Source: Hymenobacter citatus (GTDB lineage: Bacteria; Bacteroidota; Bacteroidia; Cytophagales; Hymenobacteraceae). Taken from it: a DNA stretch of 64,000 nt. The notes under the pieces were generated by a model that worked only from the letters and a program-made list of their open reading frames with translations, ran no database searches and was not told where the DNA came from. The stretch covers positions 492,975 through 556,974 of the forward strand of contig NZ_JACSCY010000001.1 of the NCBI RefSeq assembly GCF_014333615.1, in the 5' to 3' direction. Position 1 is the first letter of the stretch. The number at the start of each line of letters is the position of its first letter. A program made the position numbers and the translations under genes. Positions 1-8,241 of the stretch are shown here, one piece after another.

Positions 1-481
1 AGCCGGGCGCGGTGGTCTGGAAGATAACTTGCCGGGTACCGTCGGGTAGGGACGCTTCCACGGCGTTGCTGTGCTGCTTGTAGTTGCCGCGGTGCCACTC
101 GTCTTTGCGGCTAAAACGCAGCAGGTGGTTGTGCAGGCCTTTGAGACTGTTCTCGCTGATGTCGATATCGGGGTAGGATTCGGAAATCAGATCCAGCACC
201 TGAAAGTAGCCGACTACCTCCTGTGCGTCGCGGTCTTCGAGCTTGCTGATATCCGTGTTGCGCAGCAGCACGTCCACTTCCTCGTCGCTCAGGCGCGAAC
301 CCTCGATGCGGGTAGAGGCGCCTACGCTACGTACCGTGGCAATAGCTTTGAGCTGCTTAAGCGTCTGGCCTTCCCGCCGTTCAATAGCCGACCAACTGGC
401 ATCAAACCGGTCCAGCTTGCTGATGGTGCCCAGCAACGCCCAATCCAGCGTCACGCGCATGGTGTGTACGTGTTCGTCCAT
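1..481 (-). CDS. Fic family protein, N-terminal part (runs off window)
   Basis: About 160 N-terminal residues are present and the rest lies beyond position 1. Residues 56-61 read STRIEG, which fits the Fic inhibitory-helix motif (S/T)xxxE(G/N); it is followed by SRLSDEEV and by a helical region typical of the N-terminal part of class II Fic proteins. The catalytic HPFx(D/E)GNGR loop would lie outside the window. Fic proteins usually transfer AMP to target proteins, and the helix glutamate blocks ATP binding. The first ATG is at 481. A TAGCTTTG box (486-493, minus strand) sits only four bases upstream, so the in-frame ATG at 460 may be the true start. Family assignment rests on the inhibitory motif and overall pattern. 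Confidence 0.75.
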   Translation of the reverse strand, partial: MDEHVHTMRVTLDWALLGTISKLDRFDASWSAIERREGQTLKQLKAIATVRSVGASTRIEGSRLSDEEVDVLLRNTDISKLEDRDAQEVVGYFQVLDLISESYPDIDISENSLKGLHNHLLRFSRKDEWHRGNYKQHSNAVEASLPDGTRQVIFQTTAPG

Positions 482-485
482 GCGG

Positions 486-493
486 CAAAGCTA
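486..493 (-). promoter_or_regulatory. Candidate -7 box for the Fic gene
   Basis: The minus strand reads TAGCTTTG, an exact match to the Bacteroidota sigma-A -7 consensus TAnnTTTG. No clear TTTG -33 element is visible upstream. The box lies so close to the ATG at 481 that transcripts would be nearly leaderless unless translation begins at 460. Confidence 0.4.
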
Positions 494-497
494 CGGG

Positions 498-540
498 TTG
501 ATACGATTTGATACGATTTGATTCGTTCGTGATACGATAG
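498..540. repeat. Short tandem repeats upstream of the Fic gene
   Basis: The unit TTGATACGAT occurs at 498-507 and 508-517, followed by a diverged unit TTGATTCGTT and a further GATACGAT. The array sits directly upstream of the candidate promoter of the Fic gene, where a repressor could bind. Regulatory use is inferred from position only. Confidence 0.55.
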
Positions 541-654
541 GAAACGCTCCGCGCCGCCTGGGCGACTCCGAGCGGCGCGGTACCGGCTGGCCGCTAGGAC
601 GACTGCGGAGGCTGAGACTTTTTGAGTAGTAGATTATTGACAGTAATCATTCCC

Positions 655-1539
655 CTACAAAGCGAATGCTTTGTCTAAAATCTCAGTACTGAATACGCTT
701 TTTTCCTTTGCTTCCTTTATTATATTGAAAATTTCCAATCCATCGTTAAATATTTCTTGTATCCTTTCCTTTGTAATCTCTTTATTATTTAGGCTTCCGT
801 GGGATATTTCAACCCGTAATTGGGAAAATATTTTGTATTTATCTGCTAGTTCTTCGTATCGCCCATGTGATACATGCTTAGAAATCATTAATGCGGAAAT
901 TATCGGTTCTGCTTTATTCCAAAATTTGTAAAAGTATTTATTTCTAAATTCTTGGTCTGAAGCTTCTTTTGATTCTTTGTATGGCTCCAAAATTTCACGC
1001 GTTTCTCTTTCAATATCACTACTAATTTGTAATATTGCCATTTCAGGAGATACTTCCTTTAGTTTATTTAAGTTTGTGGTTTCACTGTCTGATAACCCAA
1101 TTAATTCTAGATAGTCATTTTTAAGGTGTGGCTTTAGTTCTTCTGCTAAATCAACATTATACTCGTCTTTTAAAAATCTTTGTAAAAAATCTTTAGTAGC
1201 TGACAGATAATAAAAGACAGATTCCTCGTTGGGAAAACCAAATCTGTGTTGGATAGTGTTTCTGTCGTCTACTAGGAGTTCAATGATGGGTTTTTCTGGA
1301 ATGGATATTCCTTTGCCGTCAAGAGATGTGAAAGTATCCCAAATAGTCAGGGTTAGATTTTGATTTTTAGGGCTGTAAATGGAGTGGCCACATGATAGTA
1401 GTCGGTCTTTTAGCATTAGTTCAATTGAATTAGTCAAGTGTAATATTATAAATTTATATTTTTTTGGATTCTTGCTTCCAAATAGCTCTGTTGCATGAGC
1501 TAATAGCTCAATCGAGCTAATGAATAGTGGTGACTTCAT
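655..1539 (-). CDS. Uncharacterised protein with two HEPN-like Rx4H motifs
   Basis: Encodes 294 aa from ATG 1539. The frame stays open to 1587, but that longer start would lie inside the preceding gene's terminator. The product is helical and lysine/isoleucine-rich. Two Rx4H motifs are visible: RNTIQH (residues 93-98) and RVEISH (242-247), each after a helix, as in HEPN-type RNases and HEPN-like accessory proteins. The N-terminal helix with LHLTNSIELMLKDRL also resembles HEPN-like folds. The DNA is markedly more AT-rich than its neighbours, which suggests recent acquisition. No obvious antitoxin partner lies within the window; the Fic gene is on the same strand downstream. HEPN assignment is tentative, based on motif pattern alone. 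Confidence 0.55.
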   Translation of the reverse strand: MKSPLFISSIELLAHATELFGSKNPKKYKFIILHLTNSIELMLKDRLLSCGHSIYSPKNQNLTLTIWDTFTSLDGKGISIPEKPIIELLVDDRNTIQHRFGFPNEESVFYYLSATKDFLQRFLKDEYNVDLAEELKPHLKNDYLELIGLSDSETTNLNKLKEVSPEMAILQISSDIERETREILEPYKESKEASDQEFRNKYFYKFWNKAEPIISALMISKHVSHGRYEELADKYKIFSQLRVEISHGSLNNKEITKERIQEIFNDGLEIFNIIKEAKEKSVFSTEILDKAFAL

Positions 1540-1566
1540 ATTACGACAAAAGAGAAAAACGATTAC

Positions 1567-1600
1567 AAAAACGGGTGCTACCTCCACAAGGTAGCACCCG
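1567..1600 (-). terminator. Rho-independent terminator of icmF
   Basis: A perfect 12-bp stem (1572-1583 with 1589-1600) with a five-base loop is followed on the minus strand by a T-run. It lies 28 bases past the icmF stop codon and separates icmF from the HEPN-like gene. Confidence 0.85.
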
Positions 1601-1627
1601 TTCTCATTCAGCCAAAGTAACTGCCGC

Positions 1628-4600
1628 TTACATATTTCGCCGGTACTGCCCGCCTACCTCAAACAGCGCATTCGTCACCTGCCCGAGCGAGCAGAACTTC
1701 ACGGTTTCCATCAGCTCCTCGAACAGATTTCCGTTGGCAATGGCGACTTGTTGCAGCTGTTTCAGGCGCTGCTCGGCGGTGCCGTGGTTGCGGGCGTGCA
1801 GGGCTTCCAGCATCGTGATTTGGTACTGCTTTTCCTCCTCCGTGGCCCGGATAACCTCGGCCGGGATGACCGTGGGCGAGCCTTTGGAGGAGAGGAAGGT
1901 ATTCACGCCGATGATGGGATACTCGCCCGTGTGCTTCAGCATCTCGTAGTGCATGCTTTCCTCCTGAATCTTGCCGCGCTGGTACATGGTTTCCATGGCG
2001 CCCAGCACGCCGCCGCGCTCCGTGATACGGTCAAACTCGGCCAATACGGCTTCCTCTACCAGGTCGGTCAGCTCCTCGATGATGAAGGAGCCCTGGATCG
2101 GGTTTTCGTTTTTTGCCAGGCCCAGCTCGCGGTTTATGATGAGCTGGATAGCCATAGCCCGGCGCACCGACTCCTCCGTGGGCGTGGTGATGGCCTCATC
2201 GTAGGCGTTGGTGTGCAGGGAGTTGCAGTTGTCGTAGATGGCGTAGAGCGCCTGCAACGTGGTACGGATATCGTTGAAGTCGATTTCCTGGGCGTGCAGG
2301 CTGCGGCCTGAGGTCTGGATGTGGTACTTCAACATCTGCGAGCGGGCGTTGGCGCCGTACTTCAGCTTCATGGCCTTGGCCCAGATGCGGCGCGCCACGC
2401 GGCCAATCACGGCGTACTCGGGGTCGATGCCGTTGGAGAAGAAGAACGACAGGTTGGGCGCGAAGTCGTTCACGTCCATGCCCCGGCTCACGTAGTACTC
2501 CACAAAGGTGAAGCCGTTGCTGAGGGTAAGGGCCAGTTGGGTGATGGGGTTGGCGCCCGCCTCGGCAATGTGGTAGCCCGAAATCGAGACGGAGTAGAAG
2601 TTGCGCACCTTCTCCTGGATGAAGTACTCCTGCACGTCGCCCATCAGGCGCAGGGCAAACTCGGTGCTGAAGATGCAGGTGTTCTGAGCCTGGTCTTCCT
2701 TCAGGATATCGGCCTGCACGGTGCCGCGCACCTGCGAGAGGGTGCGCGCCTTGATGGGGGCGTACACGTCGGCGGGTAGGACCTGGTCGCCGGTGACGCC
2801 GAGGAGCAGCAGGCCCAGCCCGTCGTTGCCTTCGGGTAGGGCGCCTTGGTAGCGGGGGCGGGGCTGGCCGTATTCTTTATATAAGGAGTCGATTTTCTGG
2901 TTGACTTCGTCTTCCAGCCCGTTCTCCTTAATATATAGCTCGCACTGCTGGTCGATGGCGGCATTCATGAAGAAAGCGGCCAGCGTGGCGGCGGGGCCGT
3001 TGATGGTCATGCTCACCGACGTGCTGGGGTTGGCCAGGTTGAAGCCGGAGTAGAGCTTCTTGGCGTCGTCGAGGCAGCAAATGCTCACGCCCGCGTTGCC
3101 GATTTTGCCATAGATGTCGGGCCGGTGGTCGGGGTCCTCGCCGTAGAGCGTCACCGAGTCGAAGGCCGTGCTCAGGCGCTTGGCGGGTAGGCCCATGCTC
3201 ACGTAGTGGAAGCGCCGGTTGGTGCGCTCGGGACCGCCTTCGCCGGCAAACATGCGGGTAGGGTCTTCGCCCTCGCGCTTAAACGGAAACACGCCGGCTG
3301 TGTAAGGAAACTCGCCGGGCACGTTTTCCTGGAGCTGCCAGCGCAGCAAGTCGCCCCAGGCCGTGTAGCGGGGTAGGGACACCTTGGGAATCTGCTGGCC
3401 CGAGAGGCTCTGGGTGTGCGTCTGGATGCGGATTTCTTTGTCGCGCACCTTAAACACAAACTCCGGCGCTTTATAGGCGGCTACCTTGTGCGGCCAGGTT
3501 TCCAGGAGTTTCCAGTTTTGCCCGTCCAGCCGCAGCTTGACTTCCTCGAATGCGGCCTCCAGGCCGGCCACGAGTGTGCCGGCGTCGAGTCCTGGGCTGC
3601 TCCCGCTGGCTCCGCTAGGGCTTCCGGCCCCGAGGCTGCGGACGGTTTCGACACTTTGCTGAAGTCCGAAAAGCTGCTGGGCAGTTGCGGATTGTTGCTG
3701 GACCCACTGGTCATATTGGCGGTTGGTTTCGGCTATTTCAGAAAGATAACGCGTGCGGTGGGGCGGAATGATATAAATCTTCTCCGATTCGCCCACCGGC
3801 GTTTCTAGGTGCGAGGCAAAGGTAGCGCCCGTTTTTTCCTCCAGCACGTGCAGCACGGCCCGGTAGAGGCGGTTCATGCCGGGGTCGTTGAACTGGGAGG
3901 CAATGGTGCCGAACACCGGCATCTGGTCCAGCGGCGCGTCCCACTGCTGGTGGTTGCGCTGATACTGCTTGCGCACGTCGCGCAGGGCGTCGAGGGCGCC
4001 GCGCTTGTCGAACTTGTTGAGGGCGATGACGTCGGCAAAGTCCAGCATGTCAATCTTTTCCAGCTGGGTAGCGGCGCCGTACTCGGGTGTCATCACGTAG
4101 AGGCTGGCGTCGGAGTGCTCGGTTATTTCCGTGTCGGACTGCCCAATGCCGGAGGTTTCGAGGATAATCAGGTCGAAGTCGGCGGCGCGCACCACGTCCA
4201 CGGCGTCCTGCACGTACTTGCTGAGCGCCAGGTTGCTCTGGCGGGTAGCGAGGCTGCGCATATACACCCGCGGCGAGTTGATGGCGTTCATCCGAATCCG
4301 GTCGCCTAGAAGCGCCCCGCCGGTCTTGCGCTTGCTGGGGTCGACGGAAATGATGGCAATGGTCTTATCAGGAAAGTCGAGCAGAAAGCGCCGCACCAGC
4401 TCGTCCACGAGGCTGGACTTGCCTGCCCCACCGGTGCCGGTGATGCCTAAAATAGGAGCCGTCTGCCGGTCCGACGCCGTAGGCGTCCGACCGGTTGTCG
4501 TTGTAGTCGTTGCTGATTCAGGAGCAGCTTCACTTGCTACCGGTGCGGCCGGTTCGCTCGGCGCGGGCGTCAGCAACGACGACCGGTCGGACGGCTGCGC

Positions 4601-5185
4601 CGTCGGACCGGGGGACGACACCTCTTGCCGCACCCGCTCGAACTCCTGCGGGAAGTTTTCGGCAGCCGAAATCAGGCGGCCGATGCTGCGGGCGTCTTTC
4701 TCTTTCAGGTGCTTCACCTCGCCGTTGAGGTGCTGGCCGGTCGGGAAGTCAGCCTTTTCCAGCAGGTCGTTGATCATGCCTTGTAGGCCCAGGGCGCGGC
4801 CGTCGTCGGGCGAGTAGATGCGGGTGATGCCGTACTGCATCAGCTCCTCAATCTCGGAGGGCAGAATCACGCCGCCGCCGCCGCCGAAGATGCGGATGTG
4901 GCCCGCGCCGCGCTCCTGCAGCAGGTCGTGCATGTACTTAAAGTACTCGTTGTGCCCGCCCTGGTAGCTGGTAATGGCAATGGCCTGCGCATCTTCCTGC
5001 ACGGCGCAGTCCACAATCTCCTGCACCGAGCGGTTGTGGCCCAGGTGAATGACTTCGGCGCCGCTGCTCTGAATGATGCGGCGCATGATGTTGATGGCTG
5101 CGTCGTGCCCATCGAACAAGGCAGCAGCCGTGACGATGCGAACGTGGTTTTTGGGTTTATAGGGAGCTACGGGGGTGGTTTGCAT
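1628..5185 (-). CDS. icmF: Fused isobutyryl-CoA mutase (B12 domain, G-protein chaperone, mutase)
   Basis: Encodes 1185 aa. It isomerises isobutyryl-CoA and n-butyryl-CoA (or related acyl-CoAs) with adenosylcobalamin; the built-in GTPase loads and protects the cofactor. Domain order is diagnostic of IcmF. The N-terminal B12 domain (about 12-145) has FDGHD with cobalt-ligand His27 and the GGGGG loop. A MeaB-like GTPase (about 245-560) has P-loop GTGGAGKS and NKFD. The mutase barrel (about 600-1150) has YTAGVFPF, with Phe where methylmalonyl-CoA mutases have Tyr. Residues 189-243 are a Pro/Ser/Ala/Thr-rich linker with a six-threonine run, longer than I would expect. The frame extends 86 codons upstream of ATG 5185, but that part is not conserved-looking. 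It is a single gene followed by a strong terminator. Confidence 0.93.
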   Translation of the reverse strand: MQTTPVAPYKPKNHVRIVTAAALFDGHDAAINIMRRIIQSSGAEVIHLGHNRSVQEIVDCAVQEDAQAIAITSYQGGHNEYFKYMHDLLQERGAGHIRIFGGGGGVILPSEIEELMQYGITRIYSPDDGRALGLQGMINDLLEKADFPTGQHLNGEVKHLKEKDARSIGRLISAAENFPQEFERVRQEVSSPGPTAQPSDRSSLLTPAPSEPAAPVASEAAPESATTTTTTGRTPTASDRQTAPILGITGTGGAGKSSLVDELVRRFLLDFPDKTIAIISVDPSKRKTGGALLGDRIRMNAINSPRVYMRSLATRQSNLALSKYVQDAVDVVRAADFDLIILETSGIGQSDTEITEHSDASLYVMTPEYGAATQLEKIDMLDFADVIALNKFDKRGALDALRDVRKQYQRNHQQWDAPLDQMPVFGTIASQFNDPGMNRLYRAVLHVLEEKTGATFASHLETPVGESEKIYIIPPHRTRYLSEIAETNRQYDQWVQQQSATAQQLFGLQQSVETVRSLGAGSPSGASGSSPGLDAGTLVAGLEAAFEEVKLRLDGQNWKLLETWPHKVAAYKAPEFVFKVRDKEIRIQTHTQSLSGQQIPKVSLPRYTAWGDLLRWQLQENVPGEFPYTAGVFPFKREGEDPTRMFAGEGGPERTNRRFHYVSMGLPAKRLSTAFDSVTLYGEDPDHRPDIYGKIGNAGVSICCLDDAKKLYSGFNLANPSTSVSMTINGPAATLAAFFMNAAIDQQCELYIKENGLEDEVNQKIDSLYKEYGQPRPRYQGALPEGNDGLGLLLLGVTGDQVLPADVYAPIKARTLSQVRGTVQADILKEDQAQNTCIFSTEFALRLMGDVQEYFIQEKVRNFYSVSISGYHIAEAGANPITQLALTLSNGFTFVEYYVSRGMDVNDFAPNLSFFFSNGIDPEYAVIGRVARRIWAKAMKLKYGANARSQMLKYHIQTSGRSLHAQEIDFNDIRTTLQALYAIYDNCNSLHTNAYDEAITTPTEESVRRAMAIQLIINRELGLAKNENPIQGSFIIEELTDLVEEAVLAEFDRITERGGVLGAMETMYQRGKIQEESMHYEMLKHTGEYPIIGVNTFLSSKGSPTVIPAEVIRATEEEKQYQITMLEALHARNHGTAEQRLKQLQQVAIANGNLFEELMETVKFCSLGQVTNALFEVGGQYRRNM

Positions 5186-5298
5186 AATCGGGTGGGGTGG
5201 GTAGTTTGGGTAGGCTAAGGTACGAAATAGGCGGTAGGGCTGCTTTGCAGGCCCCCGCCAGTTACGTAGGCTATACGCCCAAACAACGTCAGCAACGA

Positions 5299-5318
5299 CG
5301 GGCGCGTGCCACGCGCCC
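5299..5318. repeat. GC-rich hairpin in intergenic gap
   Basis: The inverted repeat GGGCGCGT/ACGCGCCC has a three-base loop and sits just past the stop codon of the surface protein at 5319. There is no T-run, so it is a weak terminator at best. The rest of the gap to icmF (5186-5298) shows nothing recognisable. Confidence 0.4.
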
Positions 5319-6191
5319 CTACCGCCAGCTCTGCACCGTGAGGTATAGACTAGGCTGCATGGGGAAGGACTTCCACTGAGCCTGACTTTTATCCCGGCCG
5401 AACACGCGGTGCAACGCCGCCGGAAATACCGCCGGAATGCCAAACCACTGCCGGGTAGTCGTATCGCCTTCGCTGCTCAGCCATTGCATGGCAACGGCTA
5501 TTTTCTGCTGTTTGGCCAGCTGTATAGTGTAGGGCCGCAAGTCAACTGTAAACCAGCCTACATACTGGTTGGGTATCGTAAACTGTATATCAGCCGGAAC
5601 CAACAGTTCCGCGGGCCGCCCGTCGCGGACGGTATAAAACAGTAGCCGCAACCGCACTTCTCGGAAGGTATTGCCGCGAATGTATAGGTTGAAATCGTCT
5701 ACATAGCAGTTGCGAGCCGGTGTAAGGAACGTGCCGAATTCTTTACCTCGCATATCACGCCGATAGGTGCTGTCATTCGGCATGCTGCCTGTCCCCCAGT
5801 CTGCTAGCCCCACTTTCCCTGTGTGTCCCAGCGTTTTCCGGCGTAATTGCTGGTGCCGTATCACGACTTCCTGCAGCGTCTGCGGCTGCTTCCGTAGCTG
5901 GATAGTTACAGGCTGTTGCCGTAACTGACGCACTACCAGTCGGGCCGGCTGGTAGCCTACGCACGTGACCACCACGGTATCCGTCGCCGCAAGGTCCGGC
6001 GAGTCTGGAAAACTGAAGTGCCCTTGAGTATCTGCCACAGTTCCCAAGGCCCTACCTTTCACCCCAACCGACGCAAACGGCACGGGCACGGCGGTTGAAT
6101 CATGGTGTACTTGCCCTTGCAGGGTTTGGCCAACTAGCAGGATAGGACGATAGAGAAGTAAGAAAATTCCGAGTACTAGGATAAGGCGCAT
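5319..6191 (-). CDS. Exported protein with CarboxypepD_reg-like domain (paralogue 1)
   Basis: Encodes 290 aa. It has an N-terminal signal peptide (about residues 1-22, ending GQT). A CarboxypepD_reg/DUF4480-type beta-sandwich follows (about 23-100), with [25 protein letters not shown] and CVGY; this is the N-terminal plug-like module common in Bacteroidota outer-membrane proteins. The rest (about 115-290) is an uncharacterised domain containing [18 protein letters not shown] and WFTVDLRPY. The protein at 7241-8101 has the same architecture and matching landmarks, so the two are paralogues. Location is probably cell-surface or periplasmic. Function is unknown; TonB-dependent transport is not supported because no barrel follows. 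Confidence 0.75.
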   Translation of the reverse strand: MRLILVLGIFLLLYRPILLVGQTLQGQVHHDSTAVPVPFASVGVKGRALGTVADTQGHFSFPDSPDLAATDTVVVTCVGYQPARLVVRQLRQQPVTIQLRKQPQTLQEVVIRHQQLRRKTLGHTGKVGLADWGTGSMPNDSTYRRDMRGKEFGTFLTPARNCYVDDFNLYIRGNTFREVRLRLLFYTVRDGRPAELLVPADIQFTIPNQYVGWFTVDLRPYTIQLAKQQKIAVAMQWLSSEGDTTTRQWFGIPAVFPAALHRVFGRDKSQAQWKSFPMQPSLYLTVQSWR

Positions 6192-6249
6192 AAAGCTGTA
6201 GCGTTGATACAGCTAGGAGAGTGCAGCCGGGCGGCGTGGCGTTGCAAAG

Positions 6250-6276
6250 CACACAAAAAAGCCCCGGCGGGGCCGA
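6250..6276 (-). terminator. Terminator downstream of the small gene at 6319
   Basis: On the minus strand a GCCCCGCCGGGGC stem is followed by a run of six T. It closes the unit containing the Uma2-family gene and the 87-aa gene. Confidence 0.65.
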
Positions 6277-6318
6277 GGCGAGGTAAATCAACTTGAAGTT
6301 TTAGGAGTTACAGAAAGG

Positions 6319-6582
6319 TTACTCCCATTGTGAATAGTCAATAAAATCTTTTCCGCCCTTACTGAAATCTTGTAGTAATATTTCAATGACTTCAAAGGGA
6401 ACATCTACGCTTGCGAAAGTTGCGAAGTCAATCTTTTTTAGATCATCATGTCGAAAAATCTCAATCAGCAAAACACGTCCAGAAGAGGTGATTTCCCATA
6501 ATTCCCACCCGAGTCCGTCGCGTGTTGACACGTCGCTGGCGTGCCATATTTCAAATTTTCTACCCGAAATCGAAAATGCCAT
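6319..6582 (-). CDS. Small hypothetical protein, AT-rich
   Basis: Encodes 87 aa with no recognised domain. The product is mixed alpha/beta with several aromatic residues (GLGWELWEI), ends in DYSQWE, and has no signal peptide or membrane segment. It starts 22 bp after the Uma2-family gene on the same strand, so the two may be cotranscribed. Its DNA is clearly more AT-rich than the surrounding sequence. Coding status is supported by position and by an intact downstream terminator, but the gene could be strain-specific. Confidence 0.55.
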   Translation of the reverse strand: MAFSISGRKFEIWHASDVSTRDGLGWELWEITSSGRVLLIEIFRHDDLKKIDFATFASVDVPFEVIEILLQDFSKGGKDFIDYSQWE

Positions 6583-6604
6583 TGAGGATCAATTAAATAC
6601 ATAG

Positions 6605-7207
6605 CTACCCCAACTCCGTCAGCCGCAGCCGGAACCCCGGCAGCACGTCCTCACCCGACAACTCATTCTCAAAGCCTTGCACTACCTCTGGCTCCGGCTG
6701 GCCGGGGCGGTAGAGGTAGGCGGTTTCCGATTCGGGGACCAGCAGCCACGCCAGCTGGGCACCGTTGCGGAGCCAATCAAGCATCTTAGCCTGAAGAACT
6801 TTGGTTGAATCGGAAGCCGATTGCAGTTCCACCACAAACTCCGGGCACACCGGGGCAAACTTGTCCTGCTGCTCCTGGGTCAACGCGTTCCACTTCGCCG
6901 CCGAGACCCAGGACGCATCCGGCGACAGGACAGAGCCGTCAGGCAGCGTGAAGCCGGTGTTGGAATCAAAAATTTCACCTAGATGGGATTGTTGCTCCCA
7001 CCATTTGCCGAGTTGTAGATTCAGGCGGGCGTTGCGTTTGCCGGAGCGGCTGCCGGTAGGCGACATAAGTACAATTTCGTGATGGGCGGTGCGCTCGACG
7101 CGTAGCTCAGGGTGCTGCTGACAGAACGTGAAGAATTCGTCGTCCGTCATGCGCTCCAGGTAGGGGCCACCCAAAATAATCGGTCCGTTATCGAAGACAG
7201 TAGGCAT
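6605..7207 (-). CDS. Uma2 family (DUF820) restriction-endonuclease-fold protein
   Basis: Encodes 200 aa, the usual length for this family. Features of the PD-(D/E)xK fold are visible: LSPDASWVS (about residues 103-112), PEFVVELQSASDS (about 134-146, with the acidic residue and catalytic-type glutamate) and a following lysine in TKVLQAKMLDWLRNGAQLAWLL. An N-terminal MTDDEFFTFCQ helix precedes this. Uma2 proteins are abundant in cyanobacteria and Bacteroidota, and their biological role is unsettled. The gene lies between two paralogous surface-protein genes and upstream of a small AT-rich gene, consistent with insertion into a duplicated locus. The product is cytoplasmic. Confidence 0.85.
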   Translation of the reverse strand: MPTVFDNGPIILGGPYLERMTDDEFFTFCQQHPELRVERTAHHEIVLMSPTGSRSGKRNARLNLQLGKWWEQQSHLGEIFDSNTGFTLPDGSVLSPDASWVSAAKWNALTQEQQDKFAPVCPEFVVELQSASDSTKVLQAKMLDWLRNGAQLAWLLVPESETAYLYRPGQPEPEVVQGFENELSGEDVLPGFRLRLTELG

Positions 7208-7240
7208 AGAGTAAACATACGCAAAAGGGGTAGCAGTAGC

Positions 7241-8101
7241 CTACCCCCGTGGGCTTGCCACCGTCACGTACAGGCTCAGGTTGATGGGTTGCACCTGCCA
7301 CTGGTCCTCCGACTTCTCACGAAATACCATGCGGTGCGTGGCCGAGAGGGCGGCTGGAATTAACAGCCGGCCCCATTCAGTCGCATCCTCTTTTATTTCG
7401 GAGCCGGCTAGCCATTCAATCGTCACGGCCACGCGCTGGTTGTCACCTACACAAACCTGGTAAGGTTTCAGGTCGATGTGCTGCCAGCCGCCGGGCGCAT
7501 CGTCGGGCACGGCAAACTGCACGTCTTGGGTGAGGAGGCTGGCGGCTGGGTGGTCGTTGGCGTCGAGGGCACGCACGTTGAGGCGGAAGCGCAAATTCTT
7601 GTAGTTGCGGCGTCCCAAGTACACGTGCGCGTCTTCCAGGTAGCTACCCGGTTTCACGTGCAAAATGGTGCCTACCTCACGGCCAGGAATGCTGGCCGGG
7701 CTCTTGTCGGTGGCCAGGTGAAAATTGTAGTACGTGAAGCCCCACGTGCCGTCGCGGCCCACGCGGTGGCGCTTCCAGCTGTTGGCCCGCACCTGTACTT
7801 CGGCCAAGGTTTGGGCCTGGGGCGTCAGCTCGATGCTTGCATGGCGCAGCAGCTCGGCCGCTACCACTTTGTAGGGCCGATAGCCCACGCAGGAAATCAC
7901 AATGGTATCGGTTGGGGCGGCCGCCGCGAGGTGCTGCGGGTCGAAATGCCCCTGGGCATCGGCTACTGTACCAATAGGCTTCCCCTGTACCCCAACGGAT
8001 GCGTAGGGTACGGCGGCATGGGTAGTGGCGTTGGTGATGGATGGGGTAGGCGCCTGCAAAAAGAGCGATGAGAACGGCAGGAAAAGAAAGGAGGCTAGCA
8101 T
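7241..8101 (-). CDS. Exported protein with CarboxypepD_reg-like domain (paralogue 2)
   Basis: Encodes 286 aa from ATG 8101; a start 18 codons earlier at 8155 is possible, but MLASFLFLPF gives a better signal peptide. The CarboxypepD_reg-like module (about residues 20-105) has VPYASVGVQGKPIGTVADAQ, GHFD and CVGYRPYKV. It is followed by the same uncharacterised C-terminal domain as the protein at 5319-6191 (GREVGTIL, YLGRRNYKNLRFRLNV, WQHIDLKPYQV). The product is probably surface-exposed or periplasmic. Together with its paralogue it brackets the Uma2-family and small AT-rich genes. Function is unknown. Confidence 0.75.
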   Translation of the reverse strand: MLASFLFLPFSSLFLQAPTPSITNATTHAAVPYASVGVQGKPIGTVADAQGHFDPQHLAAAAPTDTIVISCVGYRPYKVVAAELLRHASIELTPQAQTLAEVQVRANSWKRHRVGRDGTWGFTYYNFHLATDKSPASIPGREVGTILHVKPGSYLEDAHVYLGRRNYKNLRFRLNVRALDANDHPAASLLTQDVQFAVPDDAPGGWQHIDLKPYQVCVGDNQRVAVTIEWLAGSEIKEDATEWGRLLIPAALSATHRMVFREKSEDQWQVQPINLSLYVTVASPRG

Positions 8102-8174
8102 GTATAGGGGAATGATGTAGCCAATAGAGTGAGCGGCGGCGGCCAAACGTTGCAAGCCCTACCTCTAAAGCGCG

Positions 8175-8209
8175 CAACCACCGCTGATAGCACGTATCGA
8201 CGGTGGTTG
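8175..8209. terminator. Hairpin downstream of the GH15 gene
   Basis: A nine-base perfect stem CAACCACCG/CGGTGGTTG encloses a 17-base loop. It lies between the GH15 stop codon and the next minus-strand gene. There is no T-run, so termination efficiency is uncertain. Confidence 0.4.
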
Positions 8210-8241
8210 TACTATATCAGACCCGTTCAACGCAAGCTGCT

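Noticed and set aside
1540..1587. Longer N-terminus for the HEPN-like gene.
   Set aside because: It would begin inside the icmF terminator hairpin; MEVAPVFVIVF looks like read-through of the hairpin.
5186..5443. Upstream 86-codon extension of icmF.
   Set aside because: The extension is Arg/Cys/Trp-rich without family similarity, and ATG 5185 begins a normal B12-domain N-terminus.
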